Shown here: piece after piece, positions 17,100 to 25,829 of the stretch
Numbering within the stretch: the stretch's first letter is position 1
Layout: the number at the start of each line of letters is the position of its first letter
Source: CAZQSL01 sp964595945
GTDB taxonomy: Bacteria > UBP15 > UBA6099 > JAJRTR01
Reading direction: 5' to 3'
DNA length: 40,382 bases
Assembly: GCA_964595945.1 (NCBI GenBank)
Contig: CAZQSL010000020.1
Coordinates: 1-40,382, forward strand
Notes under the pieces: generated by a model
Database searches by the model: none
Told to the model about the DNA's origin: nothing
Seen by the model: the letters and a program-made list of their open reading frames with translations, nothing else
Program-made: the position numbers and the translations under genes

Positions 17100-18287
17100 A
17101 TGTTTCACATTTCCCACAAAAACCTCAAACGATTCACCATAACAACCATGCTGCTGCTCTTTCCAGTCACAGCCGCTCTCGCCGTCTACACATCCCACAA
17201 GGACAAGGACTCCGGTCTTTTCCTCCAGACATATCCACAGGCAAAAGACACCCTCAATGAAAGCTGCGACACATGCCACAAAACGATCAAGGGAAAGCTC
17301 TATGGCGACAAGACGGGTACTGTTACCAATCTGAATTCCTGCGATTCCTGCCATTACGCCATTGAAAAGGTCGATCCTCATCGCGACATCGCCATTCCTG
17401 CCGTGCGCCAGGCACTCCACGATATGGTCAATCCCTATGGCCGTGATTACCTTGCTGCAGGCCGCAACGCCGAGGCTCTCGCCGCTGTTGCCACACTCGA
17501 TTCTGACGACGACGGTTTTTCCAACATCGACGAAATAAACGCCGGCACCAATCCCGGCGACAGGACAAGCTCTCCGAAAGTCAGGTCCGCACCCGCTAAA
17601 ATCATCTCTCTCGACGACATCTCACGCCTGCAAGTCAAACAGCAGCAGCAAACAATGTTCGTCAACGTCACGAAATCGAAAGAAGGCGACACCTATTCCG
17701 ACTACTCCGGCTATAATCTGTATGAACTTCTCGAAAAAACCGGCATCTCCCAAAAAGCGACATCAGTTGACATAATCTCAATCGACGGATACATGAAAAG
17801 CTTCTCAATAGCGCAACTCAAAAAACGCCATAAACAGTCCGCGCCGGTATTCGGCCTTGACAAAGAAACGCTCGGCGAATGCGGATGGGTGAAATACAAC
17901 AGCCCCAGCATCAAAAAAGGCGTGCCGCTCCCCCCTGCCGAAATCATGCTCACAACAGCTGTCAACGGCGCCGCTTACGGTTCTGCAGGCCCCAACGAAA
18001 AAGGCGGCATGCGCGTCGATGGTCCTTTCCGCGTCACATCACCCCAACTTTACAGCCCTGGCATCCCCGACATCGGCCTGACCGCCTCGGCAGAATGTTC
18101 CGGGGCCTTACCGGAAAAATTCAGATACCATGTTGAATACGAAAAAAATTCTGACTACTGCGTCAAGTCTGTCATCGCGATCAGAGTCAATCCACTGCCT
18201 GCCGGAACCCGCGATTTCGACTGGCAGAAGGACGCCATGAAATATATTTCCGAAAAGCGAATAGCCATCTATGGCGCCATCAAATGA
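17100..18287 (+). CDS. dihaem c-type cytochrome with sulfite-oxidase-like domain
   Basis: A 395-residue exported protein. An N-terminal signal peptide ends near ALAVYTSH. Two CxxCH haem-c sites follow: CDTCHK about 55 residues in and CDSCHY about 25 residues later. DSDDDGFSNIDEINAGTNP resembles a calcium-binding, thrombospondin-type or EF-hand-like loop. The C-terminal half resembles the molybdopterin-binding fold of sulfite oxidase: LYELLEKTGI, then SVDIISIDGYMKSFSI, then GPFRVTSPQLYSPGIPD and KSVIAIRVNP. It is probably a periplasmic electron-transfer protein; whether it binds molybdopterin is uncertain. The ATG at 17100 is preferred over an in-frame ATG at 17082 because AAAGGAG lies seven bases before it. 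It is a single-gene unit with its own promoter, convergent with the next gene. Confidence 0.8.
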   Translation: MFHISHKNLKRFTITTMLLLFPVTAALAVYTSHKDKDSGLFLQTYPQAKDTLNESCDTCHKTIKGKLYGDKTGTVTNLNSCDSCHYAIEKVDPHRDIAIPAVRQALHDMVNPYGRDYLAAGRNAEALAAVATLDSDDDGFSNIDEINAGTNPGDRTSSPKVRSAPAKIISLDDISRLQVKQQQQTMFVNVTKSKEGDTYSDYSGYNLYELLEKTGISQKATSVDIISIDGYMKSFSIAQLKKRHKQSAPVFGLDKETLGECGWVKYNSPSIKKGVPLPPAEIMLTTAVNGAAYGSAGPNEKGGMRVDGPFRVTSPQLYSPGIPDIGLTASAECSGALPEKFRYHVEYEKNSDYCVKSVIAIRVNPLPAGTRDFDWQKDAMKYISEKRIAIYGAIK

Positions 18288-18295
18288 TTTCCTGA

Positions 18296-19558
18296 TTATT
18301 GACTCGCAGCATCTCCTGCGGCAGACTTACCGGCGATCCATCCCGTCGAAAACGCTGCCTGAAGGTTGTACCCTCCCGTGTTGCCATTCACGTCGAGCAA
18401 TTCTCCGCAGATATAAAGCCCACGCGTGATCTTCGATTCCATCGTGCGCGGTGACACATCCTTAAGTGAAACCCCGCCGGCAGTGACCACAGCATCACTG
18501 ATTGGCCGGGTACCACCCACCTCAAACTCCAGCCCCCTGAGCAACGCGGCAAGTCTCTTGCGCTCTTCTGCGCGCACTTCGCTGCACAGTCGGTCGTATG
18601 GTATGCCCCACTTTGCATAAAATGTTTCGATGGCCTGCTCCGGCAAAAGTGTCTTGAGTATTGCGCGCGCGGGTTTTGCGCCGCCTGATGCAAGCTCGCG
18701 TTGTATGCGTGACTGAAGCTGCTGAATGTCGAGCGCAGGCTTGAAATTGACAAATAGCGACATAGCGCCAGCATTTCCGAGCGATACATGCGTGCCGAGA
18801 GGCAGCACAGCTGGCCCCGTGATGCCGTATTCCGTAAACTCCGCTTCGCCGAATTCCACAGCTACCTGTTTGCCACTCTGTGTGAGGGTGAGTTCGACAT
18901 TTTTCAGGTGAAGGCCGATTATGGAATTGAGGACGCGCCCCTTGAAAACAATGGGTATCAGCGCGGCACACGGCGGGACTATCGTGTGCCCGAGTCGGGC
19001 CGCGAGCGAATAGCCGTCGCCTGTAGCACCTGTCGCCGGATATGATTTCCCTCCTGTAGCAAGGATGACCGCACATGCCGTGACAACCTTTCCCGCGTCT
19101 CCCGGTATCATCACACCAGCAATGCGCCCACCTTCGGCTTCGATCGAAATTGCCGGCGTGTTGGTGCACATGCGGACTCCACGCTGATGAAGTTCGCGGC
19201 GAAACGACTTGACGAGATCGGTAGCCCGGCCTGATTTCAGAAAATAGCGATTACCGCGTTCGAGCACGACGGGGACACCGAACGTTTCGAGAAGTTCGAG
19301 GAGTTCGGTGTTGTAAAAACGTGAAAAAGCGCTTCTGAGGAAAAGGCCATTAGCGCCGAATTCGCGGATTGCCGTTTCGACATCGTTGGCCGTCGTGACA
19401 TTGCACCGCCCTTTGCCGGTGATGCCAAGCTTGAGTCCGGGGAGGTGCATTTTTTCATATATTGTCACCTTTGCGCCGCTTTCCGCCGCTGCAAGGGCAG
19501 CCATCAGCCCCGCCGCTCCACCGCCTATGATTATTACCGGTGATCTACTGTCTGTCAT
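18296..19558 (-). CDS. BaiN/HI0933-type FAD-dependent oxidoreductase
   Basis: This 420-residue flavoprotein of the HI0933/YhiN family has a cytoplasmic two-dinucleotide fold. VIIIGGGAAGLMAAL near the N-terminus is the FAD-binding Rossmann motif. PGLKLGITGKGRCNVTT is the highly conserved family motif. ILATGGKSYPATGATGDGY is the second nucleotide-binding segment, and the C-terminal LYICGELLDVNGNTGGYNLQ closes the FAD site. Length and motif order are normal for the family. The family is broadly conserved and its physiological substrates remain poorly defined; one member reduces bile acid intermediates. It converges on the cytochrome gene with only eight bases between the stop codons. Confidence 0.93.
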   Translation of the reverse strand: MTDSRSPVIIIGGGAAGLMAALAAAESGAKVTIYEKMHLPGLKLGITGKGRCNVTTANDVETAIREFGANGLFLRSAFSRFYNTELLELLETFGVPVVLERGNRYFLKSGRATDLVKSFRRELHQRGVRMCTNTPAISIEAEGGRIAGVMIPGDAGKVVTACAVILATGGKSYPATGATGDGYSLAARLGHTIVPPCAALIPIVFKGRVLNSIIGLHLKNVELTLTQSGKQVAVEFGEAEFTEYGITGPAVLPLGTHVSLGNAGAMSLFVNFKPALDIQQLQSRIQRELASGGAKPARAILKTLLPEQAIETFYAKWGIPYDRLCSEVRAEERKRLAALLRGLEFEVGGTRPISDAVVTAGGVSLKDVSPRTMESKITRGLYICGELLDVNGNTGGYNLQAAFSTGWIAGKSAAGDAASQ

Positions 19559-19807
19559 TTCGTCACTTGCCTTCGTATTACTTTATTTGATGCACGCGTG
19601 ATCTCAGCCGCCATTTAAAACTATAATTAATAATGTCCCATTGCAACATCGCGGGACAAATGACCCGGCAAGTGGAGCTGCCATATTCCATTGCTTCGAC
19701 TCTGGAGTCCGTCGCGAAACCTGAAAACGATTCTAAGCCAACTTTTTTTGAAACAACTATCCGGCCCGGCCTGTTAACAATAACATCTTATTATTGGAGG
19801 ACGACAG

Positions 19808-21475
19808 ATGGCAACACGGTTACTTATAGTCGGAGGAGTCGCAGGAGGCGCGAGCGCCGCCGCGCGTGCGCGCCGAATGGACGAATCCGCTGAGATCATT
19901 ATCTTCGAACGTGGCGAACATGTTTCCTTCGCCAACTGCGGCCTGCCCTATTACATCGGCGGCGAAATCACAACACGCGACGAGCTTTTTGTCTCTACTC
20001 CGCAGTTTCTCAGGGCGCGATTCAACATTGACGTCCGCATCAGCACGGAAGTCATTTCCATTAACCGCGACGCCAAAACCATCACCACAAAAAATCTCGC
20101 CACCGGTGAAACCTCCGACGAACCCTACGACAAACTCATCCTCTCGCCCGGCGCCGAGCCTCTGAAACCACCGTTACCAGGCATCGGACTCGACTCGGTG
20201 TTCACACTCCGCAACGTACCCGACACCGATAAAATCCGCTCCTTCGTCGATGAAAAATCCCCATCGTCCGCTGTCGTTGTCGGAGGAGGTTTCATCGGGC
20301 TCGAAATGGCCGAAAACCTCGCCAACCGCGGTCTTGATGTCACCATTATAGAAATGCTACCTCAGGTCATGCCCCCAATCGATCCTGAAATGGCAGCTTT
20401 CGTCCATGCCCATCTCAAAGCGAAAGGCATCACTCTGCGTCTCGGCGAACAGGTTAAGGGCATCGCACAGAATGGCTCTGTCACGACTGTCGAAACAAGC
20501 GGCGGCATCATCGAAACAGGTCTCGTCATCCTCTCCATTGGCGTCAAACCCGAAAACGCGCTCGCACTCGCCGCCGGTCTCGCCACCGGCGAACGCGGTG
20601 CGATCGTCACCGATGAATTCATGCGTACGGCCGATCCCGATATCTATGCTGTCGGCGATGCCGTTCAGGTAACCGATTTCATCTCGGGCACACCCACGGT
20701 GATCCCGCTCGCAGGCCCCGCCAACCGTCAGGGCAGACTCGCTGCGGATAACGCGCTGCTCGGCCGCGCGCGCCCCTACAATGGCTCGCAGGGCACCGCT
20801 ATTGTCCGCGTGTTCGACCTCACGGTTGCGAGTACCGGCCACAGCGAAAAACTCCTTGTCCGCAGAGGAGCGAAATACATGAAATCATACTCCGTGTCCG
20901 AATCGCATGCCTCCTACTATCCCGGCTCGACCACAATGTATATCAAGCTCCTGCTCGATCCAGATGACGGCAAAATCTTAGGCGCACAGATAGTCGGACG
21001 CGACGGCGTCGACAAACGCGTCGACGTATTCGCCACAGCCATCAGAGCCGGTATGACCGTCTTTGATCTCGAAGAACTCGAACTCTCTTACGCCCCCCCC
21101 TACTCGTCGGCGAAAGACCCTGTCAATGTCGCAGGATACATCGCCGCCAACGCTCTCCGTGGCGACATTTCCCTCACGCACTGGGATGAAGTCACCAAAC
21201 TCGATCCCGAAAAATTCATCTGCCTCGATGTACGCACGCCCCCCGAAGTGGAGCGCACGGGCATGATCGTACCCAATTCAGTCCATATCCCTCTGCATGA
21301 TATTCGTGAACGCATCGGCGAACTCGATCCCTCAAAATCCTATATCGTCTACTGCGGCATAGGACTTCGCGCCTATGTCGCGCACAGAATTCTCGTCCAG
21401 AAGGGTTTTTCCTCTTCTGTCCTCAGCGGCAGCATCACGTTTTTCTACACGGCGAAAGCCGATGGCCTGATATAG
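19808..21475 (+). CDS. CoA-disulfide-reductase-like flavoprotein with rhodanese domain
   Basis: This 555-residue enzyme combines a pyridine-nucleotide disulfide oxidoreductase with a C-terminal rhodanese domain, the architecture of CoADR-RHD and related NADH-dependent persulfide or polysulfide reductases. IVGGVAGGASAAARAR (7-22) binds FAD. FANCGLPYYIGG carries the single redox cysteine (Cys44) typical of CoA-disulfide reductases. VVGGGFIGLEMAENLA binds NAD(P)H, and the TADPDIYAVGDA motif contacts FAD. The rhodanese domain (about 460-555) has FICLDVRTPPE and the active-site loop YCGIGLRAY with Cys516. GGAGG lies seven bases before the ATG. The likely role is reduction of low-molecular-weight disulfides or sulfur species in the cytoplasm. 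A terminator follows. Confidence 0.92.
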   Translation: MATRLLIVGGVAGGASAAARARRMDESAEIIIFERGEHVSFANCGLPYYIGGEITTRDELFVSTPQFLRARFNIDVRISTEVISINRDAKTITTKNLATGETSDEPYDKLILSPGAEPLKPPLPGIGLDSVFTLRNVPDTDKIRSFVDEKSPSSAVVVGGGFIGLEMAENLANRGLDVTIIEMLPQVMPPIDPEMAAFVHAHLKAKGITLRLGEQVKGIAQNGSVTTVETSGGIIETGLVILSIGVKPENALALAAGLATGERGAIVTDEFMRTADPDIYAVGDAVQVTDFISGTPTVIPLAGPANRQGRLAADNALLGRARPYNGSQGTAIVRVFDLTVASTGHSEKLLVRRGAKYMKSYSVSESHASYYPGSTTMYIKLLLDPDDGKILGAQIVGRDGVDKRVDVFATAIRAGMTVFDLEELELSYAPPYSSAKDPVNVAGYIAANALRGDISLTHWDEVTKLDPEKFICLDVRTPPEVERTGMIVPNSVHIPLHDIRERIGELDPSKSYIVYCGIGLRAYVAHRILVQKGFSSSVLSGSITFFYTAKADGLI

Positions 21476-21501
21476 TCCTCTCCCATATTATTGCCAAACA
21501 C

Positions 21502-21530
21502 AAAAGGCGGGGCGAAAAGCCCCGCCTTTT
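21502..21530. terminator. bidirectional intrinsic terminator
   Basis: AAAAGGCGGGGC (21502-21513) pairs perfectly with GCCCCGCCTTTT (21519-21530) around a GAAAA loop. It lies between the convergent flavoprotein and alpha/beta-hydrolase genes and has A/T runs for both directions. Confidence 0.9.
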
Positions 21531-21596
21531 TGCAATCATCCCCGATAATGCAAAGCTTGTCGAAAGCTCATGAGTCATCATACGCTTTGCCGGCTA

Positions 21597-22604
21597 TTAT
21601 TTAAGGCTGGCAGAAAACTCTTTCATTTCCTTAACCGTTTCCTCCGGCTTTTCATCCTGAGGCATGTGCCCGCATTCGGGGAACATCACAAGTCTGGCTC
21701 CCCTGATGCGCATTTTCATCACATTGGCGACCGGCGGAGCGATCACCTTGTCGTTTTCGCCCCAGAGGATCAGAGTGGGCGTTTTGATTTCACTCATCTT
21801 GCCTTCAAGTGACGTAAAATCATTATCTTCTATGGTCTTTCTGATGGCGTTTTGGGCGCCTTTCGTGAAAAATGGTTTATAGTTCTGGTCAACTTTTTCC
21901 GCAGTAACTTTTGTCGCGTCATAGTACATGAATTTTGAGAGATACACGCGAGTGAAAAACTTGCTGTTCAACGCGTGAAAGAAGTCGAGGACACCGGGGG
22001 TAGTCATCAGCGTCTTCATGACATTGCTGTTGTTGACACCATGCCGCGCTCCAGCGCTGTCGATGAGGACGAGCCCCCTCACGAGGTCGGGGCGCAGCAA
22101 CGCGAGTTGCATGGCCACCCCGCCACCCATCGAATTGCCGGCAACAATGGCTTTTTTGACTTCTTTCACATCCATAAATGCAGCGACTGCATTCGCAAAT
22201 CCGCCATAATCGTATGTGAATTTTTCGGGTTTGTCGGAATACCCGTATCCCGGAAGATCGAGCGCTATGACACGATGATCTTTTGCGAGCGCCGGAGTGA
22301 CTTTGTCCCATGTATCCGCACTGGACATAAATCCGTGGACAAACACAATGGACTCACCCTTGCCCGTCTCGACGTATCGCATGTTGAGCCCAGGCATCAC
22401 TTCGATAAATGAGCCTACCATGCCCAGAGCTATAGGATCGGCCACCGGGCGTTTTTTTATAAACGGTGTACCGATGAACACAAGTGCAAGTCCCACAATG
22501 ATGATAAAGAACCACAGCACTACCCGCGTGAGTTTCGATTGCACCGGTTTTCGTTGCGTTTTCCCGGCACCTGATTTTTTTGCTTTTCCTTGATTCTTAG
22601 CCAT
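21597..22604 (-). CDS. membrane-anchored alpha/beta hydrolase
   Basis: This 335-residue alpha/beta hydrolase has a Lys-rich N-terminus and one membrane helix at about residues 26-47. That probably tethers the catalytic domain to the outer face of the inner membrane. VFVHGFMSSADTW supplies the oxyanion HG. GNSMGGG (156-162) is the nucleophile elbow with Ser158. WGENDKV gives Asp285 and ECGHMPQ gives His313, so the triad is complete. The fold suits an esterase, lipase or C-C bond hydrolase. The substrate is not evident. It is the second gene of a minus-strand pair, 18 bp behind the TSUP permease gene. Confidence 0.9.
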   Translation of the reverse strand: MAKNQGKAKKSGAGKTQRKPVQSKLTRVVLWFFIIIVGLALVFIGTPFIKKRPVADPIALGMVGSFIEVMPGLNMRYVETGKGESIVFVHGFMSSADTWDKVTPALAKDHRVIALDLPGYGYSDKPEKFTYDYGGFANAVAAFMDVKEVKKAIVAGNSMGGGVAMQLALLRPDLVRGLVLIDSAGARHGVNNSNVMKTLMTTPGVLDFFHALNSKFFTRVYLSKFMYYDATKVTAEKVDQNYKPFFTKGAQNAIRKTIEDNDFTSLEGKMSEIKTPTLILWGENDKVIAPPVANVMKMRIRGARLVMFPECGHMPQDEKPEETVKEMKEFSASLK

Positions 22605-22622
22605 GTGGCCTCCACTGTTTAA

Positions 22623-22979
22623 TCATTTCAAAATCATGCGTATACCGAACAGGACAAGAAATACTCCGAATACTTTTTCTAGTGCGGATGTAGGCAATCC
22701 GCTCGCAAGCTTGCCACCTATCGCGCCGCCGAAGAAAAATCCGATACAGACATAGCTTGCCACTTTCAGATCGACATATCCGGCCTTGTAGTACATCCAT
22801 GCAGCCAGCAGACCTATCGGCGGCACTAATATCGCAAGTGTCGTGCCTTGCGCCTGATGTTGCGAAAACCCGAACATGTAGACGAGCGCCGGTATTATGA
22901 TAATGCCGCCTCCAACTCCAACCAACCCGCCAAGTACACCCGCTACAAGCCCTATCAGCATCAATAGTACAGCTCTCAT
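22623..22979 (-). CDS. half-size TSUP (TauE/SafE-type) permease
   Basis: This 118-residue membrane protein has about four helices. LIGLVAGVLGGLVGVGGGIIIIPALVY-like N-terminal sequence with GGGIIIIPAL, then AQGTTLAILVPP, is the conserved half-repeat of the TSUP (sulfite exporter TauE/SafE) family. FFFGGAIGGKLA is the second conserved block. Full-length TSUP proteins carry two such repeats in about 250 residues. Single-repeat versions of this size exist and would have to dimerise. The gene looks intact, with a start, a stop and no continuation. It probably moves a small organic or sulfur anion and is co-transcribed with the hydrolase. Confidence 0.85.
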   Translation of the reverse strand: MRAVLLMLIGLVAGVLGGLVGVGGGIIIIPALVYMFGFSQHQAQGTTLAILVPPIGLLAAWMYYKAGYVDLKVASYVCIGFFFGGAIGGKLASGLPTSALEKVFGVFLVLFGIRMILK

Positions 22980-23230
22980 AAACCTTTTCCCTTTATGCCG
23001 TCATACATATACGGCGATCTAAAATTTCGCGTATCACTACATCATCATTATCTGCTCGGACCAAGCACTTTTCAACACAATCAATAATATCATCTTCTCA
23101 CATGCCATAAGATATAAAAATCCCAGTTTTTGATCTACAATTATTCGGGATATGGCATACACACTCCACTTTAGGACTGTGGAATAATTCACTATAGCCT
23201 ACTCCAACATGACATCGGAGACAAACAGTA

Positions 23231-24208
23231 ATGCCCGGAAAATTTGAATCGTTCGACAGGACGCGACTGCGCCTCTTGCCCCTCGGCGAGCGCAGTCACG
23301 ATTTCAAAAAAGACGAGATACTACCTCTCGCGCCAGTTGAGGTAACTGGCGATTCGCCATTTATGGAAGTAGCACGCAATATCGTAGCCGCCCGCGAAAA
23401 CGGAGCATCGGTCATATTCATGATGGGAGCTCATGTGCTCAAGACTGGCTGCCAGCGCTATGTGGTCGACTTGATCGAAAAGGGCTGGCTCACCTGCATC
23501 GCAACCAATGGGGCGGGAGTGATCCATGACTTCGAGCTGGCTTTGTGCGGCTCGACCACCGAAAGTGTAGCGCGGTACATCAGCGAAGGACAGTTCGGGC
23601 TATGGAGCGAAACGGGCCGTATCAATGACATTGCCGCTGCTGCCGCCACTGAAGGGATAGGACTTGGCGAAGCTGCCGGACGAGTCATCGAGAAAGAAAG
23701 TTTTCCATACCGCGAATTCAGTCCCCTTGCAGCCGCGTGGCGCAACGACGTGCTTTTTACTTCTCATGTCAGTATCGGCTATGACATCATACACGAACAC
23801 CCCAACTGTGACGGCGCGGCTCTCGGCGCCGCGAGCTACACTGATTTTCTCCGCTTCGCCAAGGTCATCGAGTCTCTCGAAGGCGGCGTCGTGATGAATT
23901 TCGGCAGTGCTGTCATGGCTCCCGAAGTGTATCTGAAAGCTCTCGCCATGGCGCGCAATGTCGCTTTTCAGGAAAGTCGTACCATCGCTCATTTCCTCAC
24001 GCTTGTCTGTGACCTGCGCGCTCTGCCCCCCGACTGCAGCGCCACGCCATCAAAGGATGACCCGGACTATTATTACCGGCCATGGAAAACAATGCTTGTC
24101 CGCACTGTCGCCGACGGCGGCAGGAGTATCTATCTCAACATCGACCACACACTTTCGATACCTGCGCTCTGGACTGCTATCGATATCGTTTCCAGCGCGG
24201 GAGCGTGA
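23231..24208 (+). CDS. deoxyhypusine-synthase-like protein
   Basis: This 325-residue cytoplasmic protein looks like a bacterial member of the deoxyhypusine synthase fold. VIFMMGAHVLKTG (61-73) and CIATNGAGVIHDFELALCG (89-107) resemble the NAD-binding segments of that superfamily, especially the TNGAG and HD residues. EGQFGLWSETGRIND follows. I recall this set of motifs in uncharacterised bacterial proteins of similar size. Deoxyhypusine synthase proper needs a substrate protein that bacteria lack, and related bacterial enzymes act on polyamines, so the reaction here is open. GGAG lies ten bases before the ATG. It heads the group containing the ABC ATPase, GTPase and Fe-S genes, but an inverted repeat separates it from them. 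Confidence 0.6.
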   Translation: MPGKFESFDRTRLRLLPLGERSHDFKKDEILPLAPVEVTGDSPFMEVARNIVAARENGASVIFMMGAHVLKTGCQRYVVDLIEKGWLTCIATNGAGVIHDFELALCGSTTESVARYISEGQFGLWSETGRINDIAAAAATEGIGLGEAAGRVIEKESFPYREFSPLAAAWRNDVLFTSHVSIGYDIIHEHPNCDGAALGAASYTDFLRFAKVIESLEGGVVMNFGSAVMAPEVYLKALAMARNVAFQESRTIAHFLTLVCDLRALPPDCSATPSKDDPDYYYRPWKTMLVRTVADGGRSIYLNIDHTLSIPALWTAIDIVSSAGA

Positions 24209-24241
24209 GTTTTTTTTCACTATGTCCTATATTATGTTATT

Positions 24242-24266
24242 GTCATCTCCGGACACCGGAGATGAC
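24242..24266. repeat. perfect inverted repeat upstream of ABC ATPase gene
   Basis: GTCATCTCCGG (24242-24252) pairs perfectly with CCGGAGATGAC (24256-24266) over a three-base loop. No T-tract follows, so it is not a standard terminator. It lies 30 bp before the ATPase start and may stabilise, process or regulate the message of the downstream trio. Confidence 0.6.
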
Positions 24267-24296
24267 CGGCATCTCACAATGCCATGAGGTTAAGCA

Positions 24297-25115
24297 ATGA
24301 TTGACACAGTTACAGTGACCGGCGGCCACGGAAAAGACGGCGCAGCCGACAAAGTGCAGCGCATAGACATGCACATGGGCGACATCATCAGTATCGTCGG
24401 CCCGACCGGCTCAGGAAAAACCACTTTCATCAATGACATCGAACTCTTCGCCGATGGCGACACCCCTTCAGGCCGGCGCGTGCTGATCGACGGCAAAACT
24501 CCGCCTCCCATTTACAAGGACGATCCGTCACTCAATCCCATCGCTCTCATCACTCAGCACACCAATTTCCTCTCCGACCTGCCAGTTGACACATTCCTGT
24601 CCATCCACGCCGAAATCCGATGCGGCGAAAACCGCACTGTCGCCGATGCTGTCGAACGCACCATCGACTTTGCAAACCAGCTCACTGGCGAACCCGTCCA
24701 GCCCGGCGTACGCATGACAGAACTCTCCGGCGGCCAGACGCGCGCACTCCTCATCGCCGACGCCACCATCATTTGCGACACTCCCATTGTGCTGCTCGAC
24801 GAAGTCGAAAACGCAGGCATATACCGGACGAAAGCACTCGAATTGCTCCGCCGGCAAAAAAAGATATTTATCTTCGTCACCCATGACCCGCGCATCGCCC
24901 TCCTCAGCGACTTCCGCATAGTCATGAGCGGCGGCAGCGTACAAAATCTCATATACGCATCCGAGACCGAGCGCCACTTCGCGAAAAAAGTGAACATGCT
25001 CGACGATCTCATGTGCAGCCTCCGCGAATCCATACGATCGGGCGGCACACTCGGCGGCGACATGCCCGCGTACTTCATGAATCTCATGGCACTCCAGACG
25101 GAGGCAGGCAAATGA
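24297..25115 (+). CDS. ABC-type ATPase without membrane partner
   Basis: A complete ABC nucleotide-binding domain of 272 residues: Walker A GPTGSGKT at 35-42, Q-loop Gln87 in LITQHTNF, signature LSGGQ at 143-147, Walker B IVLLDE with Glu169, and switch His196 in FVTHDP. The residues after Walker B read VENAGI instead of a usual PTSGLD-type D-loop, which sets it apart from transport ATPases. No permease or binding protein is encoded nearby. The neighbours are a GTPase starting within its stop codon (ATGA at 25112-25115) and an Fe-S protein. It probably acts as a soluble mechanochemical subunit, for example opening a target enzyme for cofactor insertion, rather than as a transporter. That role is inference. 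Confidence 0.85.
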   Translation: MIDTVTVTGGHGKDGAADKVQRIDMHMGDIISIVGPTGSGKTTFINDIELFADGDTPSGRRVLIDGKTPPPIYKDDPSLNPIALITQHTNFLSDLPVDTFLSIHAEIRCGENRTVADAVERTIDFANQLTGEPVQPGVRMTELSGGQTRALLIADATIICDTPIVLLDEVENAGIYRTKALELLRRQKKIFIFVTHDPRIALLSDFRIVMSGGSVQNLIYASETERHFAKKVNMLDDLMCSLRESIRSGGTLGGDMPAYFMNLMALQTEAGK

Positions 25116-25813
25116 AACTCGTCATCGTCGCAGGCCCCGCGACTTCAGGGAAAACCTCCGTGCTGCGGCATATCACGCGCAAACTCATCACTCGCGGCCT
25201 CAAACCCGCATTCCTCAAGATCGACGTCCAATATGCCGACGAAGATGATATTTTCTCGAATGACTTCGGCATCCCGGCGCGCAAGGTATACTCGGGCGAA
25301 CTTTGCCCCGACCACTGCAGCGTGCTCGTCGTGCGCGATGCCATGAACTGGGCCGAAAAATCAGGCTCTGACATCCTCCTCATCGAAACCGCCGGTCTCT
25401 GCCTCCGTTGCGCTCCTTACGTCGACGGCGGGCTCGGCATGATCGTCCTCGAAGCCACCAGCGGAATGAACCTACCACGCAAGGTCGGCCCCATGCTCTC
25501 TCTCGCGGATGTCGCAGTCGTCACTAAAATCGACCTCGTCTCACAGGCCGAACGCGAAGTCTTCCGAGCACGCATCATGGAGGCCGCCCCCAGAGTACGC
25601 GTGCGCGAAACCAACGCCCTCAGCGGCGTTGGCTTCGATCCCCTCGTTGATGCCGTCATAGCCACACAGGACGCAGGCCCGAAACTCATGCTGCGCGGCA
25701 ATCCCCCCGTAGGCACTTGCACCATCTGCGCCGGCAACAAGGAAGTCGGCTGGCAATCGCACTTCGGCGTGGTGCGCCCGCTCGAAGACCAGAACTTCTT
25801 TCGCGGCGAATGA
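25112..25813 (+). CDS. cysteine-rich HypB/CobW-like GTPase
   Basis: This 233-residue P-loop protein has the SIMIBI fold shared by HypB, UreG, CobW and CooC, which are nucleotide-dependent metal or cofactor insertion factors. It has GPATSGKT at 8-15, a LIETAG switch at 90-95, and TKID at 138-141 for guanine recognition. Cysteines are clustered as in metal-handling members: CPDHC at 65-69, CLRC at 97-100 and CTIC at 203-206. The frame is open upstream of 25112, but that ATG overlaps the preceding stop and begins directly with the first beta strand. It lies between an ABC ATPase and an Fes-domain protein, which supports a role in loading a metal centre. The target is unknown. Confidence 0.85.
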   Translation: MKLVIVAGPATSGKTSVLRHITRKLITRGLKPAFLKIDVQYADEDDIFSNDFGIPARKVYSGELCPDHCSVLVVRDAMNWAEKSGSDILLIETAGLCLRCAPYVDGGLGMIVLEATSGMNLPRKVGPMLSLADVAVVTKIDLVSQAEREVFRARIMEAAPRVRVRETNALSGVGFDPLVDAVIATQDAGPKLMLRGNPPVGTCTICAGNKEVGWQSHFGVVRPLEDQNFFRGE

Positions 25814-25829
25814 CAACAGGAGACTGAAC

